64,000 nucleotides of DNA from Bacteroidota bacterium (GCA_029573495.1 JAKQEI010000140.1:1-64000); one strand, 5' to 3'. Numbered from the stretch's first letter, positions 1-10,780 are shown. Made by a program: numbers and translations. Notes: generated by a model from the sequence alone, not told the origin.

Positions 1-114
1 GCCATGAGCACCGATGCCTTGAAGTGGGCCGCGCGCACCTACCTCGTGGCGGCCATCGGCTCGATCGGCACACTGATGTACTACGTGATGATGTACATGG
101 GCCGCCGCGACTGA
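1..114 (+). CDS. Small hydrophobic protein or C-terminus of a membrane protein (possibly truncated at window edge)
   Basis: Frame 1 is open from base 1 to TGA at 112-114; reads AMSTDALKWAARTYLVAAIGSIGTLMYYVMMYMGRRD, one hydrophobic segment. An ATG at 4 would give a complete 36-aa protein. Confidence 0.45.
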   Translation, partial: AMSTDALKWAARTYLVAAIGSIGTLMYYVMMYMGRRD

Positions 115-159
115 GACCCCACCCCGACCCGAACGGCTCCGGAGCATCCGGTACCGCTC

Positions 160-1182
160 CTATTTCAGGCGAAGCACGATCGGCAGGTGATCGCTATAGC
201 CGCCCTTGAAGTCGCGGCCAGCGTAAGTCTTGTTCGGGGAACGACCATAGCGCGGGTGCTTGAAGAGCAGGCGATCGTCCCAATAGGCTTTGGCGGACGC
301 CACCATGGGCATGAACGCGGCGCTCACGATCATCTGGTCGAGGTAGTCCCACTTGCCCTGGTAGTTGTAGCTGCCATGGCCATGCGGCTGATCAATGCAC
401 ATGAGATCGAAGAGCCGAGCCTTGGTCGCACGATCGCAGGCCGCCCCCAGTCCTTCGCGGATGCTCGCATCCATCGGTGTGTCGTTGAAGTCGCCTATGA
501 TCAGGATGCGGGCTTCGGGATCGGTGGCGAGGATGCGGTCCACCTTCGCGCGTACCACCGCCGCAGCGGCCATGCGTTTCGGAACGCTGACCTTGCCATC
601 GCGGCGGCTGGGCCAATGGTTCACGAACACATGCAGCCGTTCATCCTCCGCCATGGCGACCTCAACGTACAGCACATCGCGGGTCCGGTCGTTCGGGATC
701 TCAACGGTGAGCGCTTCATCATGGATCACCGTCGCAAAGTCCGGATGGACGAGCAGGGCCACGTCGATCCCGCGTTCATCGGGTGAGTCGTGATGGACGA
801 CCATGTAGCCAGCGTCCTTCAACCGTCCCGTACCAGCGAGGTCGGCGACCACCTTCCTGTTCTCCACTTCCACCAGGCCGAGGAGTGCCGGAGGTCCATC
901 CGTGCTCCACGATATCGCCTCGCTCAAGTGCTGAAGCTTGTGATCGTAGCGATCCGCGGTCCAGGCCAGTGCTCCATTAGGCAGGAAGTCCTCGTCGTTG
1001 ACAGCAGGGTCATCCTCCGTATCGAAAAGGTTCTCCACATTGTAGCAGACGACCGCTTGACCTGCCATGGATCTCAATTCCCCTCCCGCTGTTCCTTGCT
1101 CCTCTGCGGGTCGTGGCGGGGAGGCTGCGCCGCATGCGACCAGCAACGGGACCAATGGCAGGATCATCCGGATCATCATCAT
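160..1182 (-). CDS. Endonuclease/exonuclease/phosphatase family lipoprotein
   Basis: VVCYNVENLFDTEDDP, GDFNDTP and SDHLPI motifs; lipobox-like LLVACG at N-terminus. Confidence 0.85.
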   Translation of the reverse strand: MMMIRMILPLVPLLVACGAASPPRPAEEQGTAGGELRSMAGQAVVCYNVENLFDTEDDPAVNDEDFLPNGALAWTADRYDHKLQHLSEAISWSTDGPPALLGLVEVENRKVVADLAGTGRLKDAGYMVVHHDSPDERGIDVALLVHPDFATVIHDEALTVEIPNDRTRDVLYVEVAMAEDERLHVFVNHWPSRRDGKVSVPKRMAAAAVVRAKVDRILATDPEARILIIGDFNDTPMDASIREGLGAACDRATKARLFDLMCIDQPHGHGSYNYQGKWDYLDQMIVSAAFMPMVASAKAYWDDRLLFKHPRYGRSPNKTYAGRDFKGGYSDHLPIVLRLK

Positions 1183-2726
1183 CGCTTCGTGGTGCGGCTT
1201 CGGGTAGGCTTCACGCCGAGCATACCCAGCAGGCCGCGAGTGAACTCACGAAGCAGGGTGTTGCCCAGCTGCCGGACCATGGTGTTCTTGCTCACCTTTT
1301 CCAGCGTACTCGGTTCTTCACGCACCTTGCGCTCCCGCTCCGGGGCGGGTGCGGGTCCCGCTTCGTCCTTCAACTTCCGCTTCAGTCGCTCTTCCAGGAT
1401 CTCGAAGGCGCTCTCCCGGTCGATCACCTCGTTGTACTTGGACGCGATCCGGCTGCGGGCCACCAGGCCGCCTATCTCCAGGTCGCTCAGAATGTCCATG
1501 CGGCTCACCGGTGCGCGCAGCAAGGTGTGGGCAAGCGGTGTCGGGGTTCCCTTCTCGCTCAGCGCCGTCACCAGCGCTTCGCCGATCCCGAGGGAGGTGA
1601 TCAGCGCCTCGGTGTCGTAGAAGTCGGTGAGCGGGTAGTTCTGCGCCGTCTTCTTGATGGTGGCCCTGTCCTTGGCCGTGAATGCACGCAAGGCATGCTG
1701 CACCTTCAACCCCAACTGACCGAGCACGCTCTCCGGCACATCGCTCGGATCCTGCGTGCAGAAATAGACACCCACCCCTTTCGAACGGATCAACTTGATG
1801 ATGGTCTCGATCTGGTCCAGCAGGGCCTTGGGTGCCGTGTTGAAGATGAGGTGGGCTTCATCGATGAAGATCACGAGCTTGGGCTTCTCCGGATCACCCA
1901 CTTCGGGGAACGTGTTGTAGATCTCGGCCAGGAGGCAAAGCATGAACGTGCTGAACAGCTTGGGCCTGTCCTGGATGTCGGTGAGGCGCACGATGCTGAC
2001 CACACCCTTGCCGTCATTGGTGGAAAGCAGGTCCTCCACCTCGAAACTGCGTTCCCCGAAGAACCGGTCGGCGCCCTGCTGCTCGATCTCGATGAGCTTG
2101 CGTAGGATGATGTTGACGGTGGCCGGGCTCACCTGACCATACTGCTTCTTGATCTCCTCCTTGCCTTCGTCGGTGACGAACTGGAGCACCCGGCGCAGGT
2201 CCTTCAGGTCGATGAGCGCCCATTGGTTGTCATCGCAGTACTTGAAGACCAGGGTCAGCACGCTCTGCTGGGTGTCGTTCAGATCGAGGATGCGCCCGAG
2301 CAGCACCGGACCGAATTCGCTCACCGTGGCGCGCAGCCGGGCACCGGGTTCATCGCTCAGGCTGAGCAGTTCCACAGGCATGGCCGATGGTTCGTACGGC
2401 AAGGCCAGCCTGGCGTGGCGCGCGGCGATCTTCTCGTTCGACGAGCCAGGTGCGGCAAGCCCGCTCAGATCGCCCTTCACATCCATCAGCAACACGGGCA
2501 CGCCGTTCAGGGCGAGCTGCTCCGCGATCACCTGGAGGGTCTTGGTCTTTCCGCTGCCGGTGGCTCCGCAGATCAGGCCGTGGCGGTTCATGGTGCGCAG
2601 CGGAATGGTGACGCGGCATCCCGTCGGCACCTCACCCGTATGTATGGCCCCACCGAGGACCAGATGCCCCCCTTTGGTGGCGTATCCGGCCTGCATGATG
2701 GCACTGAATTCTTCCTGTGTCGGCAT
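1179..2726 (-). CDS. HerA-like helicase/ATPase (DUF853 type)
   Basis: Walker A GATGSGKTKTLQ, Walker B LVIFIDEAHLIF, start MPTQEEFSAIMQAGY at 2726; overlaps the next gene by ATGA. Confidence 0.85.
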   Translation of the reverse strand: MPTQEEFSAIMQAGYATKGGHLVLGGAIHTGEVPTGCRVTIPLRTMNRHGLICGATGSGKTKTLQVIAEQLALNGVPVLLMDVKGDLSGLAAPGSSNEKIAARHARLALPYEPSAMPVELLSLSDEPGARLRATVSEFGPVLLGRILDLNDTQQSVLTLVFKYCDDNQWALIDLKDLRRVLQFVTDEGKEEIKKQYGQVSPATVNIILRKLIEIEQQGADRFFGERSFEVEDLLSTNDGKGVVSIVRLTDIQDRPKLFSTFMLCLLAEIYNTFPEVGDPEKPKLVIFIDEAHLIFNTAPKALLDQIETIIKLIRSKGVGVYFCTQDPSDVPESVLGQLGLKVQHALRAFTAKDRATIKKTAQNYPLTDFYDTEALITSLGIGEALVTALSEKGTPTPLAHTLLRAPVSRMDILSDLEIGGLVARSRIASKYNEVIDRESAFEILEERLKRKLKDEAGPAPAPERERKVREEPSTLEKVSKNTMVRQLGNTLLREFTRGLLGMLGVKPTRSRTTKR

Positions 2727-2814
2727 GGTGTGTTCTTCGCTCCAAAGGAACACAAGTTGACCGCAACGGACCCGGCTGATCGTGGGTTCGATAAACTTGC
2801 CTGCTTCCCGCCCT

Positions 2815-4365
2815 ATGGAGAACCGTGCGACGCGCATCTGGCGAACGACCCTGATCGGACTTCTGATACTGGGGATCGGCTATCGTTTCTACGCGGTCGC
2901 GACGTGGAAGACAAGCCTCTCGAACGACGAGAGCGTATCCTACATGTGTGCCGCCGCTACTGCCGGGATCTGGGAGACCCATATCGCCGGGATGGTGAAC
3001 ACCCCGATCACCGTTGCGGATATCCAACGGTTCTATGACCGGCCGGAGGCATTCGACTTCGGTACGGTCTCCATGGACATGGCCATGTACGATGTGCATC
3101 CTCCGCTGTACTTCTGGTTGCTGCACTCCATCCATGTGCTCTGGGGTACCGGGCCGGCAACAGGGGCCTATCTCAACATCCTCTTCGGCATCCTTGCATT
3201 GCTCCTGGTGTCAAAGCTGGCACGCGGTGTTCTACCGGGACCGAACGCACCCTTGGTGGCTGCGGTGGTATGGTACCTCTCTCCTGCCGCCGCGCAGATC
3301 GACCTGGAGGCCCGGCCCTATCAATTGTTGACCCTTCTTGCCCTGGCCTCCTACCTTCTTGGCCAACGGGTGATCAACAGCACCCCCTCGCGGACCGTAT
3401 GGACCGGCTTCATCGTGGTGAACATGCTCGGGCTGCTGACACACCTCTACTTCCCCTTCCTACTGCTCCCTGGCATGGCCCTCGTGTTCTGGAAGCATGG
3501 CACCGGTCGTCGAACCGGGCTCTATCTGACCAGCCTGGTCATCTCCACCATCGGCATGTTGCTGCTCTATCCGGAGTTCATCACCTTCCTCACAAGCTAT
3601 GGCGACAGGCCCCGCGATATGCCCGAACCGGTCCGATCCATCGAGCGGCTCAAGGGGGTGTTCTACGCCTCGATGCAGTTCTTCACCGAAGGGCATCGCA
3701 TGCGGTACCTGTTCCTCCTGTTATGCACCATCGCCGGTGGCCTCGCCATCTGGTGGGGACGCCATGGTGCCCGACGATCATGGGCCGGGGTCGGTATAGT
3801 ACGGGCTTCCTTTCTGGTCACCTTCGGATGGTGGGCGTTCTTCACGGTGGCCCTGTTCCTGATCGGGGTGAGCCCATCGCAGGCGGTGGGTGAACAGTAC
3901 TTCGCCTATCTCTGGCCCTTCGCGGCGATAGGCTGCACGGCTCTCCTGGCCGTGCTCACGGATCAACGATGGCGGCGGATCCTACTTGGTCTCTACCTCA
4001 TCCAGCTCATCCCGGCCTTCATCCAGGGCGTGCGCGGATCGGAGTACCTCGTTCCGGCGATCCCATCGGAATGGAACCCGGTCATGTCGCAAAGCGACCT
4101 GTTGATCACCGACGAGGCCAAGCGGACCGCCTTGCCAAGGATATCGCGCCATCTGCCGGGCGATCTCTCGTTGTACATCATGGGGCGTGAACGCCCCGAC
4201 CTGACCGACAAGGACCGGGTCGTCTTCCTGCATCTTGACATCCAAAGCAGGCCGTCCGGGCCCTTCGTGGATTGGATGTCCACCCAGGGCTTTGACGTGC
4301 TTGGCGACATCCGAACATCCGATCGCTATGAACTTCGTTCCTTCGCCCGCCATGACCAGAGGTGA
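2815..4365 (+). CDS. Polytopic membrane glycosyltransferase-like protein (GT39/PMT-like)
   Basis: Many TM segments; N-terminal loop with DVHPPLYFWLLH typical of GT-C enzymes; start chosen at MENRATRIWRT. Confidence 0.7.
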   Translation: MENRATRIWRTTLIGLLILGIGYRFYAVATWKTSLSNDESVSYMCAAATAGIWETHIAGMVNTPITVADIQRFYDRPEAFDFGTVSMDMAMYDVHPPLYFWLLHSIHVLWGTGPATGAYLNILFGILALLLVSKLARGVLPGPNAPLVAAVVWYLSPAAAQIDLEARPYQLLTLLALASYLLGQRVINSTPSRTVWTGFIVVNMLGLLTHLYFPFLLLPGMALVFWKHGTGRRTGLYLTSLVISTIGMLLLYPEFITFLTSYGDRPRDMPEPVRSIERLKGVFYASMQFFTEGHRMRYLFLLLCTIAGGLAIWWGRHGARRSWAGVGIVRASFLVTFGWWAFFTVALFLIGVSPSQAVGEQYFAYLWPFAAIGCTALLAVLTDQRWRRILLGLYLIQLIPAFIQGVRGSEYLVPAIPSEWNPVMSQSDLLITDEAKRTALPRISRHLPGDLSLYIMGRERPDLTDKDRVVFLHLDIQSRPSGPFVDWMSTQGFDVLGDIRTSDRYELRSFARHDQR

Positions 4366-5086
4366 TGATTGGGCGTTGGTGATCCCCCTCGCGAACGAAG
4401 AGGGGGAATTCGATCCGTTCATCGAAGCCTTGCAGGCCACCCTGAACCGGCTCGGTTCCGGCACCGTGTATCTGGTCGTGGACACGGTCTCGAAGGACCG
4501 GACCTTGGAGTTGAGCCACGAGCTCGCGACCAGGGACGAACGCTTCAAGGCCGTTTGGGCTCCCGAGAACCGGAACGTGGTGGATGCCTACCTGCGAGGC
4601 TATCGGGAGGCTTACGAGAATGGTCATGCCATCATCATCGAGATGGACGCCGGCCTTTCCCACGACCCCCGGGCCATCCCGATGTTCCTGCGGGTGCTGA
4701 ACGAGGGGAACGAGTGCGCGTTCGGCAGTCGCTTCATCAACGGTGGTTCGATCACCGAATCCAACCTGCGGCGGACGGTCCTGTCCAAAGTGGGCACCAT
4801 CCTCAGCAACGTGCTGTTGGGCACCCGGATGTATGACACCACCTCCGGTTATCAGGGCTTCCACCGGGTGATCGTGGGGCGGTTCCTGGCCTACCCCCTG
4901 CTGTCCAAGGCGCACTTCTACCAGACCGAGTTGCGCTATCTCCTGCGCCGCTCGCGCTTCGCGGAGATACCCATCCACTACAAGGCTCCCAGCCCCAGGG
5001 TCTCACAAAAGGCCATCGGCGATAGCATCCGCGTCCTATTGCATTACTTCAAACGGCGGCTCCTCTTCAAGGCCCCACACCTATAA
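4352..5086 (+). CDS. Glycosyltransferase family 2
   Basis: ALVIPLANEEGEFDPFIEAL, IEMDAGLSHDP, FGSRFINGG motifs; start overlaps the previous CDS. Confidence 0.8.
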   Translation: MTRGDDWALVIPLANEEGEFDPFIEALQATLNRLGSGTVYLVVDTVSKDRTLELSHELATRDERFKAVWAPENRNVVDAYLRGYREAYENGHAIIIEMDAGLSHDPRAIPMFLRVLNEGNECAFGSRFINGGSITESNLRRTVLSKVGTILSNVLLGTRMYDTTSGYQGFHRVIVGRFLAYPLLSKAHFYQTELRYLLRRSRFAEIPIHYKAPSPRVSQKAIGDSIRVLLHYFKRRLLFKAPHL

Positions 5087-5088
5087 GC

Positions 5089-6090
5089 ATGTCGCATACC
5101 GCGCTTGTGATCACCTCCATCGCTGCTCCGAACGCGGTATTGCGTGCATTCGCAGAAGGCTGCACCACGAACGGCATCGAATTCATCGTGATCGGGGACA
5201 AGCCCTCTCCGGCGGACTTCAGCCTCGAAGGTTGCGATTTCTGGAGCCTGGAACGCCAGAAGATGATGCCTTTCGCCCTGGCCCGCCTGCTACCCGAACG
5301 TCATTATGGCCGCAAGAACCTGGGCTACCTGCAGGCCATCACGCTCGGGGCGCAGGTGATCGTCGAGTCGGATGATGATAATTTCCCGCGTGGTGATTTC
5401 TGGAAGTCGCGCGTTCCGGAGCACCGTACGGGTTCGTTCGAGGGGACGGGTTGGGTGAATCTGTACCGTTGCTTCAGCAATGAACGCATCTGGCCGCGGG
5501 GCTTTCCGCTGGAACACCTGCAGGATGTCATTCCTGCCGTACCGGATAGCACCTTGAGGAACTGCCCCATCCAGCAGGGACTGGCCGATGAGAATCCGGA
5601 TGTGGATGCGATCTATCGGCTGGTAGGCCGACTGCCCTTGAACTTCGAGCCGAGGGAGGTACCTGTATCGCTAGGTGCAGGAGCCATCTGCCCATTCAAC
5701 TCGCAGAACACCACCTGGTTCCGGGAGGCCTTCCCGCTGCTGTACCTACCGTCGTATTGCAGCTTCCGCATGACCGATATCTGGCGGAGCTACGTGGCGG
5801 TGCGGATCTGCTGGGAGAATGGTTGGGATGTGCTTTTCCACAACGCCTCGGTTTGGCAGGAGCGCAACGCCCACGACCTGATGAAGGACTTCGCCGACGA
5901 ACTGATCGGATACCAGAACAACAGGGCGGTCGTGGAGCGGATCCGTGAGCTTCGACTCCGACCCGGCCGGGAGCACATTGGACCGAACATGAAGACCTGC
6001 TATGCCGAGTTCATCGACATGGGATTGATCGGTCCGGAGGAGAGCACGCTACTGGATGCGTGGCTTTCCGACCTGGCGGCACTCTCCTAA
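5089..6090 (+). CDS. STELLO/DUF288-like glycosyltransferase
   Basis: ALVITSIAAPNAVLRAFAEGC...FIVIGDKPSP...GRKNLGYLQAI...ESDDDNFPRG, as in the STELLO/DUF288 family. Confidence 0.65.
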   Translation: MSHTALVITSIAAPNAVLRAFAEGCTTNGIEFIVIGDKPSPADFSLEGCDFWSLERQKMMPFALARLLPERHYGRKNLGYLQAITLGAQVIVESDDDNFPRGDFWKSRVPEHRTGSFEGTGWVNLYRCFSNERIWPRGFPLEHLQDVIPAVPDSTLRNCPIQQGLADENPDVDAIYRLVGRLPLNFEPREVPVSLGAGAICPFNSQNTTWFREAFPLLYLPSYCSFRMTDIWRSYVAVRICWENGWDVLFHNASVWQERNAHDLMKDFADELIGYQNNRAVVERIRELRLRPGREHIGPNMKTCYAEFIDMGLIGPEESTLLDAWLSDLAALS

Positions 6091-6485
6091 CCGAAGGAGA
6101 TCCGGTCCACGGCGAAGCGGCCGCTCCCGGTGAACAGCAACGTGATGAAGGCGACGAGATAGACCGCTGCCAGTTCCTTCTCGGCGAAGGCGGCGTCGCC
6201 CTTCACCATGAAGACGACGACCGCCATGGCGATGACGAGCGGAATGACGGCCGCGCGCGTCCAAAGCCCAAGGACCACCAAGGCGGAACAGAGCACTTCG
6301 GCGATCAGGAGAAGCACGAGGCTGAACGCGGACCCCAGGCCGAAGGGGTCGGCGAAGGAATCCACTTTGTCCCCGAACGCCATCAGCTTGGGCCAGCCAT
6401 GCTGCCAGAACATGGTCCCACCGGCGCCTAGCCGGAGCATCAGGTGACCGAGGTCCTCGGAAATGGGTTCGCTGTTGATGAGCAT
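6087..6485 (-). CDS. DoxX family membrane protein
   Basis: LMLRLGAGGTMFWQHGWPKL...DPFGLG...LLLIAEVLCSALVVLGLWTR; internal start MLINSEP preferred over the longer ORF because a promoter-like AACTTTCG lies upstream of it. Confidence 0.75.
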   Translation of the reverse strand: MLINSEPISEDLGHLMLRLGAGGTMFWQHGWPKLMAFGDKVDSFADPFGLGSAFSLVLLLIAEVLCSALVVLGLWTRAAVIPLVIAMAVVVFMVKGDAAFAEKELAAVYLVAFITLLFTGSGRFAVDRISFG

Positions 6486-6607
6486 GACGGGACTGGCTTG
6501 GTGGTCGAAAGTTCCGGAGTCCGATGCCCATGCCACAGGTCTGAGGAGCGGACTTTTCCAACAACCCGACCGGAACTATTCGGCCCTGATCACGTACCAC
6601 GGCAGCC

Positions 6608-7318
6608 ATGAAGAACTTGACCGCCCTGCTCTCCCTCCTCGTTGTGTGTGCGACACAGGCCCAGGACGAACCCCTGCTCGCCGGCATGTCCGCCATGCGG
6701 AAGGCCGACCATGCCACCGCGGCGATCGCGCTGGACAAGGCCGTGGCCGAGGCACCGACCAATGGCAGGACCTGGTACTACCGGGCGGTGAACAAGATGG
6801 CCATGGGGGACAACGACGGAGCCTTGCGCGACCTTGACCACCTGTTGACCATGGAACCGCGAGACGTGCACGCCATGCTTCGTCGCGCCGAGGTGCACAC
6901 GGTGCTGGGTGACGCGGACAAAGCGACCATCGACCTGTATCGCGTGATCGGCACGCATGCCAATGGTCCGGCCACTGAACAAGCACTTTCCGAACTGGGC
7001 CGGATGGCCATGGCCGCACAGGACATCCCCAGCGCTCTTGGTCATTACGACCGTCTCGTTGAGATCGCCGGGTACAACGCCATGGCCTGGTGCGACCGGG
7101 GCATCGCCCGGAGCGTCGCTCATGATGATGACCGTGCCGTTGCGGACCTCGAGAAGGCGATCGACCTGGACCCCACCCTCGACAAGGCCTATGGTGCCCT
7201 GGCCGTGGTCTATTTCCGGCAGGGACGCAAGCAGGAAGGCTGCTATGCCCTACAGCAGGCCAGGGACCTGGGCGACAGGTCCGTGGAGGAACTGCTGTTG
7301 CTCCGCTGCGACCAATAA
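6608..7318 (+). CDS. Secreted tetratricopeptide-repeat protein
   Basis: Signal peptide MKNLTALLSLLVVCATQAQ; TPR-type helices. Confidence 0.75.
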   Translation: MKNLTALLSLLVVCATQAQDEPLLAGMSAMRKADHATAAIALDKAVAEAPTNGRTWYYRAVNKMAMGDNDGALRDLDHLLTMEPRDVHAMLRRAEVHTVLGDADKATIDLYRVIGTHANGPATEQALSELGRMAMAAQDIPSALGHYDRLVEIAGYNAMAWCDRGIARSVAHDDDRAVADLEKAIDLDPTLDKAYGALAVVYFRQGRKQEGCYALQQARDLGDRSVEELLLLRCDQ

Positions 7319-7371
7319 GCGAGCGCCTCCGCAACTTCATCCCGTTCAGGAGCTGTCACGCGGAGGAACGC

Positions 7372-7379
7372 TACTTTTG
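7372..7379 (+). promoter_or_regulatory. Bacteroidota-type -7 box TACTTTTG upstream of thrS-infC-rpmI-rplT
   Basis: Match to TAnnTTTG, 41 nt before the thrS ATG. Confidence 0.6.
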
Positions 7380-7420
7380 CCGGCCCTTGTCCACCGCTCG
7401 TATGGTGGCCTGGCGAACGG

Positions 7421-9364
7421 ATGAAGATCAATGTGACCCTGCCGGACGGTTCCGTCCGGAGCTACGACCAAGGCGCCACGGCGATGGACGTGGCCAAGAG
7501 CATCAGCGAAGGCCTGGCCCGCAACGTGCTCAGTGCGAAAGTGAACGGAGAAGTGCGTGATGCCAACCGGCCACTGCCCGGTGATTGCACGCTCGCGCTG
7601 CTGACCTGGAACGATCCCGAAGGCAAGGCGACCATGTGGCACAGCAGTGCGCACGTCATGGCCGAAGCCGTGGAAGCCCTGTATCCAGGGGCCAAGTTCG
7701 GCATCGGACCACCCATCGAGAACGGCTTCTACTACGACATCGACTTCGGCGATCGCAGCGTCGGCGAGCACGACTTCGCCGCCATCGAGGCGAAGTTCAA
7801 GGAACTGGCCGGCAGGAAGGAGCTGTTCGAACGCACCGAGATCAGCAAGGCCGACGCCATCAAGTACTTCAAGGAGAAAGGTGACGAGTACAAGCTGGAG
7901 CTGATCGAAGGCCTGCAGGATGGCGAGATCACCTTCTACCGCCAGGGCGCATTCACCGACCTGTGCCGTGGCCCCCACCTCCCGGACACCTCCTTCATCA
8001 AGGCCTTCAAGATCCTGAACGTGGCCGGTGCCTACTGGCGTGGTGACGAGAAGCGGAAGCAGCTCACCCGGCTCTACGGCATCACCTTCCCGAAGCAGAA
8101 GGAACTGGACGAGTACCTGGTGATGCTGGAGGAAGCCAAGAAGCGCGACCATCGCAAGCTGGGGCGTGAACTGGACCTCTTCACCTTCAGCGAGCGGGTG
8201 GGTGCCGGCCTGCCGCTCTGGCTGCCCAAGGGTGCCGCACTGCGCGAGCGCCTGATCAACTTCATGAAGACGGCGCAGGAGAAGGCCGGCTATGTGCAGG
8301 TGGCCACCCCGCACATCGGCAGCAAGCAGTTGTACGTGACCAGCGGACACTGGGAGAAGTACGGCAAGGACAGCTTCCAGCCGATCAACACGCCGCAGGA
8401 AGGTGAGCAGTTCATGCTGAAGCCGATGAACTGTCCGCACCATTGCGAGATCTTCGCGAGCCGACCGCGCAGCTACAAGGACCTTCCGCTCCGACTGGCG
8501 GAATTCGGCACCGTGTACCGCTACGAACAGAGTGGAGAGTTGCACGGATTGGCGCGGGTCCGCGGCTTCACCCAGGACGACGCCCACCTCTTCTGCCGCC
8601 CGGACCAGGTGAAGGAGGAGTTCCTGAAGGTGATCGACCTGGTGCTCCTCGTGCTGCGCGCCCTCAACTTCGAGAACTTCGAGGCGCAGGTGAGCCTGCG
8701 CGACAAGGAGGACCGCAGCAAGTACATCGGCAGCGAGGAGAACTGGCAGAAGGCCGAGCAGGCCATCATCGATGCAGCGGCCGAATGCGGTATGAAGACG
8801 ATCGTGGAGTATGGCGAAGCGGCCTTCTACGGTCCCAAGCTCGACTTCATGGTGAAGGACGCACTGGGCCGCCGCTGGCAGCTCGGCACCATCCAGGTGG
8901 ATTACAACCTGCCGGAGCGCTTCGAACTGGAGTACGTGGGCAGCGACAACCAGAAGCACCGGCCAGTGATGATCCACCGGGCGCCGTTCGGCAGCCTGGA
9001 GCGCTTCATCGCCGTGATCATTGAACATACCGGCGGCCGTTTCCCGCTGTGGCTGGCGCCGGAGCAGGCCATTCTGCTGCCCGTGAGCGACAAGTACCTG
9101 GCCGTGTGCGAGGACCTTCAGCGTAAACTGGCCGAAATGGACGTACGGGCCACGGTGGACGAGCGGAACGAGAAGGTCGGCCGCAAGATCAGGGATGCCG
9201 AGCTGACCAAGGTGCCCTTCATGCTCGTGGTGGGCGAGAAAGAGGCCGCGGACGGCACGCTTTCCGTGCGCGAACATGGTCAGGGCGACCTGGGTGTCCT
9301 CACCCCTTCCGGCTTCGCGGATCTCGTGCGGCAGCGGATCGCCACGCAGCTTGGTAACGCCTGA
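7421..9364 (+). CDS. thrS: Threonine--tRNA ligase
   Basis: TGS domain, [22 protein letters not shown], class II aaRS motifs, C-terminal anticodon domain; followed by infC-rpmI-rplT. Confidence 0.97.
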   Translation: MKINVTLPDGSVRSYDQGATAMDVAKSISEGLARNVLSAKVNGEVRDANRPLPGDCTLALLTWNDPEGKATMWHSSAHVMAEAVEALYPGAKFGIGPPIENGFYYDIDFGDRSVGEHDFAAIEAKFKELAGRKELFERTEISKADAIKYFKEKGDEYKLELIEGLQDGEITFYRQGAFTDLCRGPHLPDTSFIKAFKILNVAGAYWRGDEKRKQLTRLYGITFPKQKELDEYLVMLEEAKKRDHRKLGRELDLFTFSERVGAGLPLWLPKGAALRERLINFMKTAQEKAGYVQVATPHIGSKQLYVTSGHWEKYGKDSFQPINTPQEGEQFMLKPMNCPHHCEIFASRPRSYKDLPLRLAEFGTVYRYEQSGELHGLARVRGFTQDDAHLFCRPDQVKEEFLKVIDLVLLVLRALNFENFEAQVSLRDKEDRSKYIGSEENWQKAEQAIIDAAAECGMKTIVEYGEAAFYGPKLDFMVKDALGRRWQLGTIQVDYNLPERFELEYVGSDNQKHRPVMIHRAPFGSLERFIAVIIEHTGGRFPLWLAPEQAILLPVSDKYLAVCEDLQRKLAEMDVRATVDERNEKVGRKIRDAELTKVPFMLVVGEKEAADGTLSVREHGQGDLGVLTPSGFADLVRQRIATQLGNA

Positions 9365-9470
9365 ATCCCACGACTGGCGTGCGATCGTTGGAGGGAACGG
9401 AAAAGTCCCGATATTCGCGCCTTCATTGACGGGACGTGTGTCCCTGAAAGCAGGAACCAAAACCCCATAA

Positions 9471-10067
9471 GTGGCAGGCCCTCCCTTCCGTCCCAGTGGT
9501 CCGCGTCCTTCCGGAGGAGGCGGCCGTCGTCCGTACCGTGGTCGTGTGATCAAAGAGGATCCGCACCGGATCAACAACAAGATCTATGGTGTGAACGAGG
9601 TGCGTGTGGTCGGCGAGAACATCGAACAGGGGGTGTATCCCTTCAACCAGGCGCTGCGCATGGCCGAGGACCTTGGCCTGGACCTGGTGGAGATCAGTCC
9701 GACAGCGGTCCCCCCCGTCTGCCGGATCACGGACTACAAGAAGTTCCTGTACGACCTGAAGAAGAAGCAGAAGGAGATCAAGGCCAAGCAGAGCACGGTC
9801 GAGATGAAGGAGATCCGCTTCGGGCCGAACACGGACGAGCACGACGTGAACTTCAAGCTGAAGCATGCGCGCAACTTCCTGGAGGAGGGTCACAAGGTCA
9901 AGGCCTTCGTGTTCTTCCGCGGACGGAGCATCGTGTTCAAGGAACGTGGTGAGATCCTGCTGTTGAAATTCGCCCAGGACCTGGAGGACATCGGATTGGT
10001 GGAGAGCATGCCGAAGTTGGAAGGCAAGCGGATGACGATGTTCCTGATCCCCAAGAAAAAGAAATAG
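9471..10067 (+). CDS. infC: Translation initiation factor IF-3 (GTG start)
   Basis: [39 protein letters not shown], conserved operon position. Confidence 0.95.
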   Translation: MAGPPFRPSGPRPSGGGGRRPYRGRVIKEDPHRINNKIYGVNEVRVVGENIEQGVYPFNQALRMAEDLGLDLVEISPTAVPPVCRITDYKKFLYDLKKKQKEIKAKQSTVEMKEIRFGPNTDEHDVNFKLKHARNFLEEGHKVKAFVFFRGRSIVFKERGEILLLKFAQDLEDIGLVESMPKLEGKRMTMFLIPKKKK

Positions 10068-10108
10068 ACAAGGGCGATGCTCGTATCGCCCCAACAACCC
10101 GAGAGGCC

Positions 10109-10303
10109 ATGCCCAAGATGAAGACCAAATCCGGCGCGAAGAAGCGGTTCAAGCTGACCGGCACCGGCGAGATCAAGCGCAAGAGCGCGTTCAAGAACCA
10201 CATCCTCACCAAGAAGGAGACCAAGCGCAAGCGTAACCTCACCAAGAAGACCTTGGTGCACGCCAGCGACAAGAAGGCCATCCTGGACCTGTTGCAGGGC
10301 TAG
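10109..10303 (+). CDS. rpmI: 50S ribosomal protein L35
   Basis: [36 protein letters not shown]. Confidence 0.97.
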   Translation: MPKMKTKSGAKKRFKLTGTGEIKRKSAFKNHILTKKETKRKRNLTKKTLVHASDKKAILDLLQG

Positions 10304-10416
10304 GCCGAACGATAACCCAACCGCTCCGGGTAGATAGGTAGCGTTAACCAGGACGTGCAGCCCCCAAGAGTTCGCCGAACGGCGGAACGCTCACGCCCAA
10401 AAACCAAAGTGGGAAC

Positions 10417-10761
10417 ATGCCACGCAGTAAGAACAAGGTAGCCAGCCGTGCCAAGCGCAAGAAGGTACTGGACATGGCGAAAGGCAACTTCGGTCGCCGG
10501 AAGAATGTTTACACCGTCGCGAAGAACACGGTGGAGAAAGGCCTTCAGCACGCCTACACCGGGCGCAAGTTGAAGAAGCGGGAGTTCCGGGGTCTGTGGA
10601 TCCAGCGGATCAATGCGGCCGCCCGTTTGAACGGCATCAGCTACAGCACCCTGATGAGCAGCTTGAAGAAGGCGAACATCGAGCTGGATCGCAAGGCGCT
10701 GGCCGAGATCGCCTACACGGATGCCGCCGCCTTCACGGCCATCGTGAACAAAGTGAAATAA
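10417..10761 (+). CDS. rplT: 50S ribosomal protein L20
   Basis: [37 protein letters not shown]. Confidence 0.97.
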   Translation: MPRSKNKVASRAKRKKVLDMAKGNFGRRKNVYTVAKNTVEKGLQHAYTGRKLKKREFRGLWIQRINAAARLNGISYSTLMSSLKKANIELDRKALAEIAYTDAAAFTAIVNKVK

Positions 10762-10780
10762 GGGTCATCCGATCCATGAG

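Noticed and set aside
7346-9580. 744-aa ORF on the minus strand opposite thrS
   Set aside because: Antisense shadow ORF of a high-GC coding gene; low-complexity translation (runs of L, V, H, R) and thrS on the plus strand is unambiguous.
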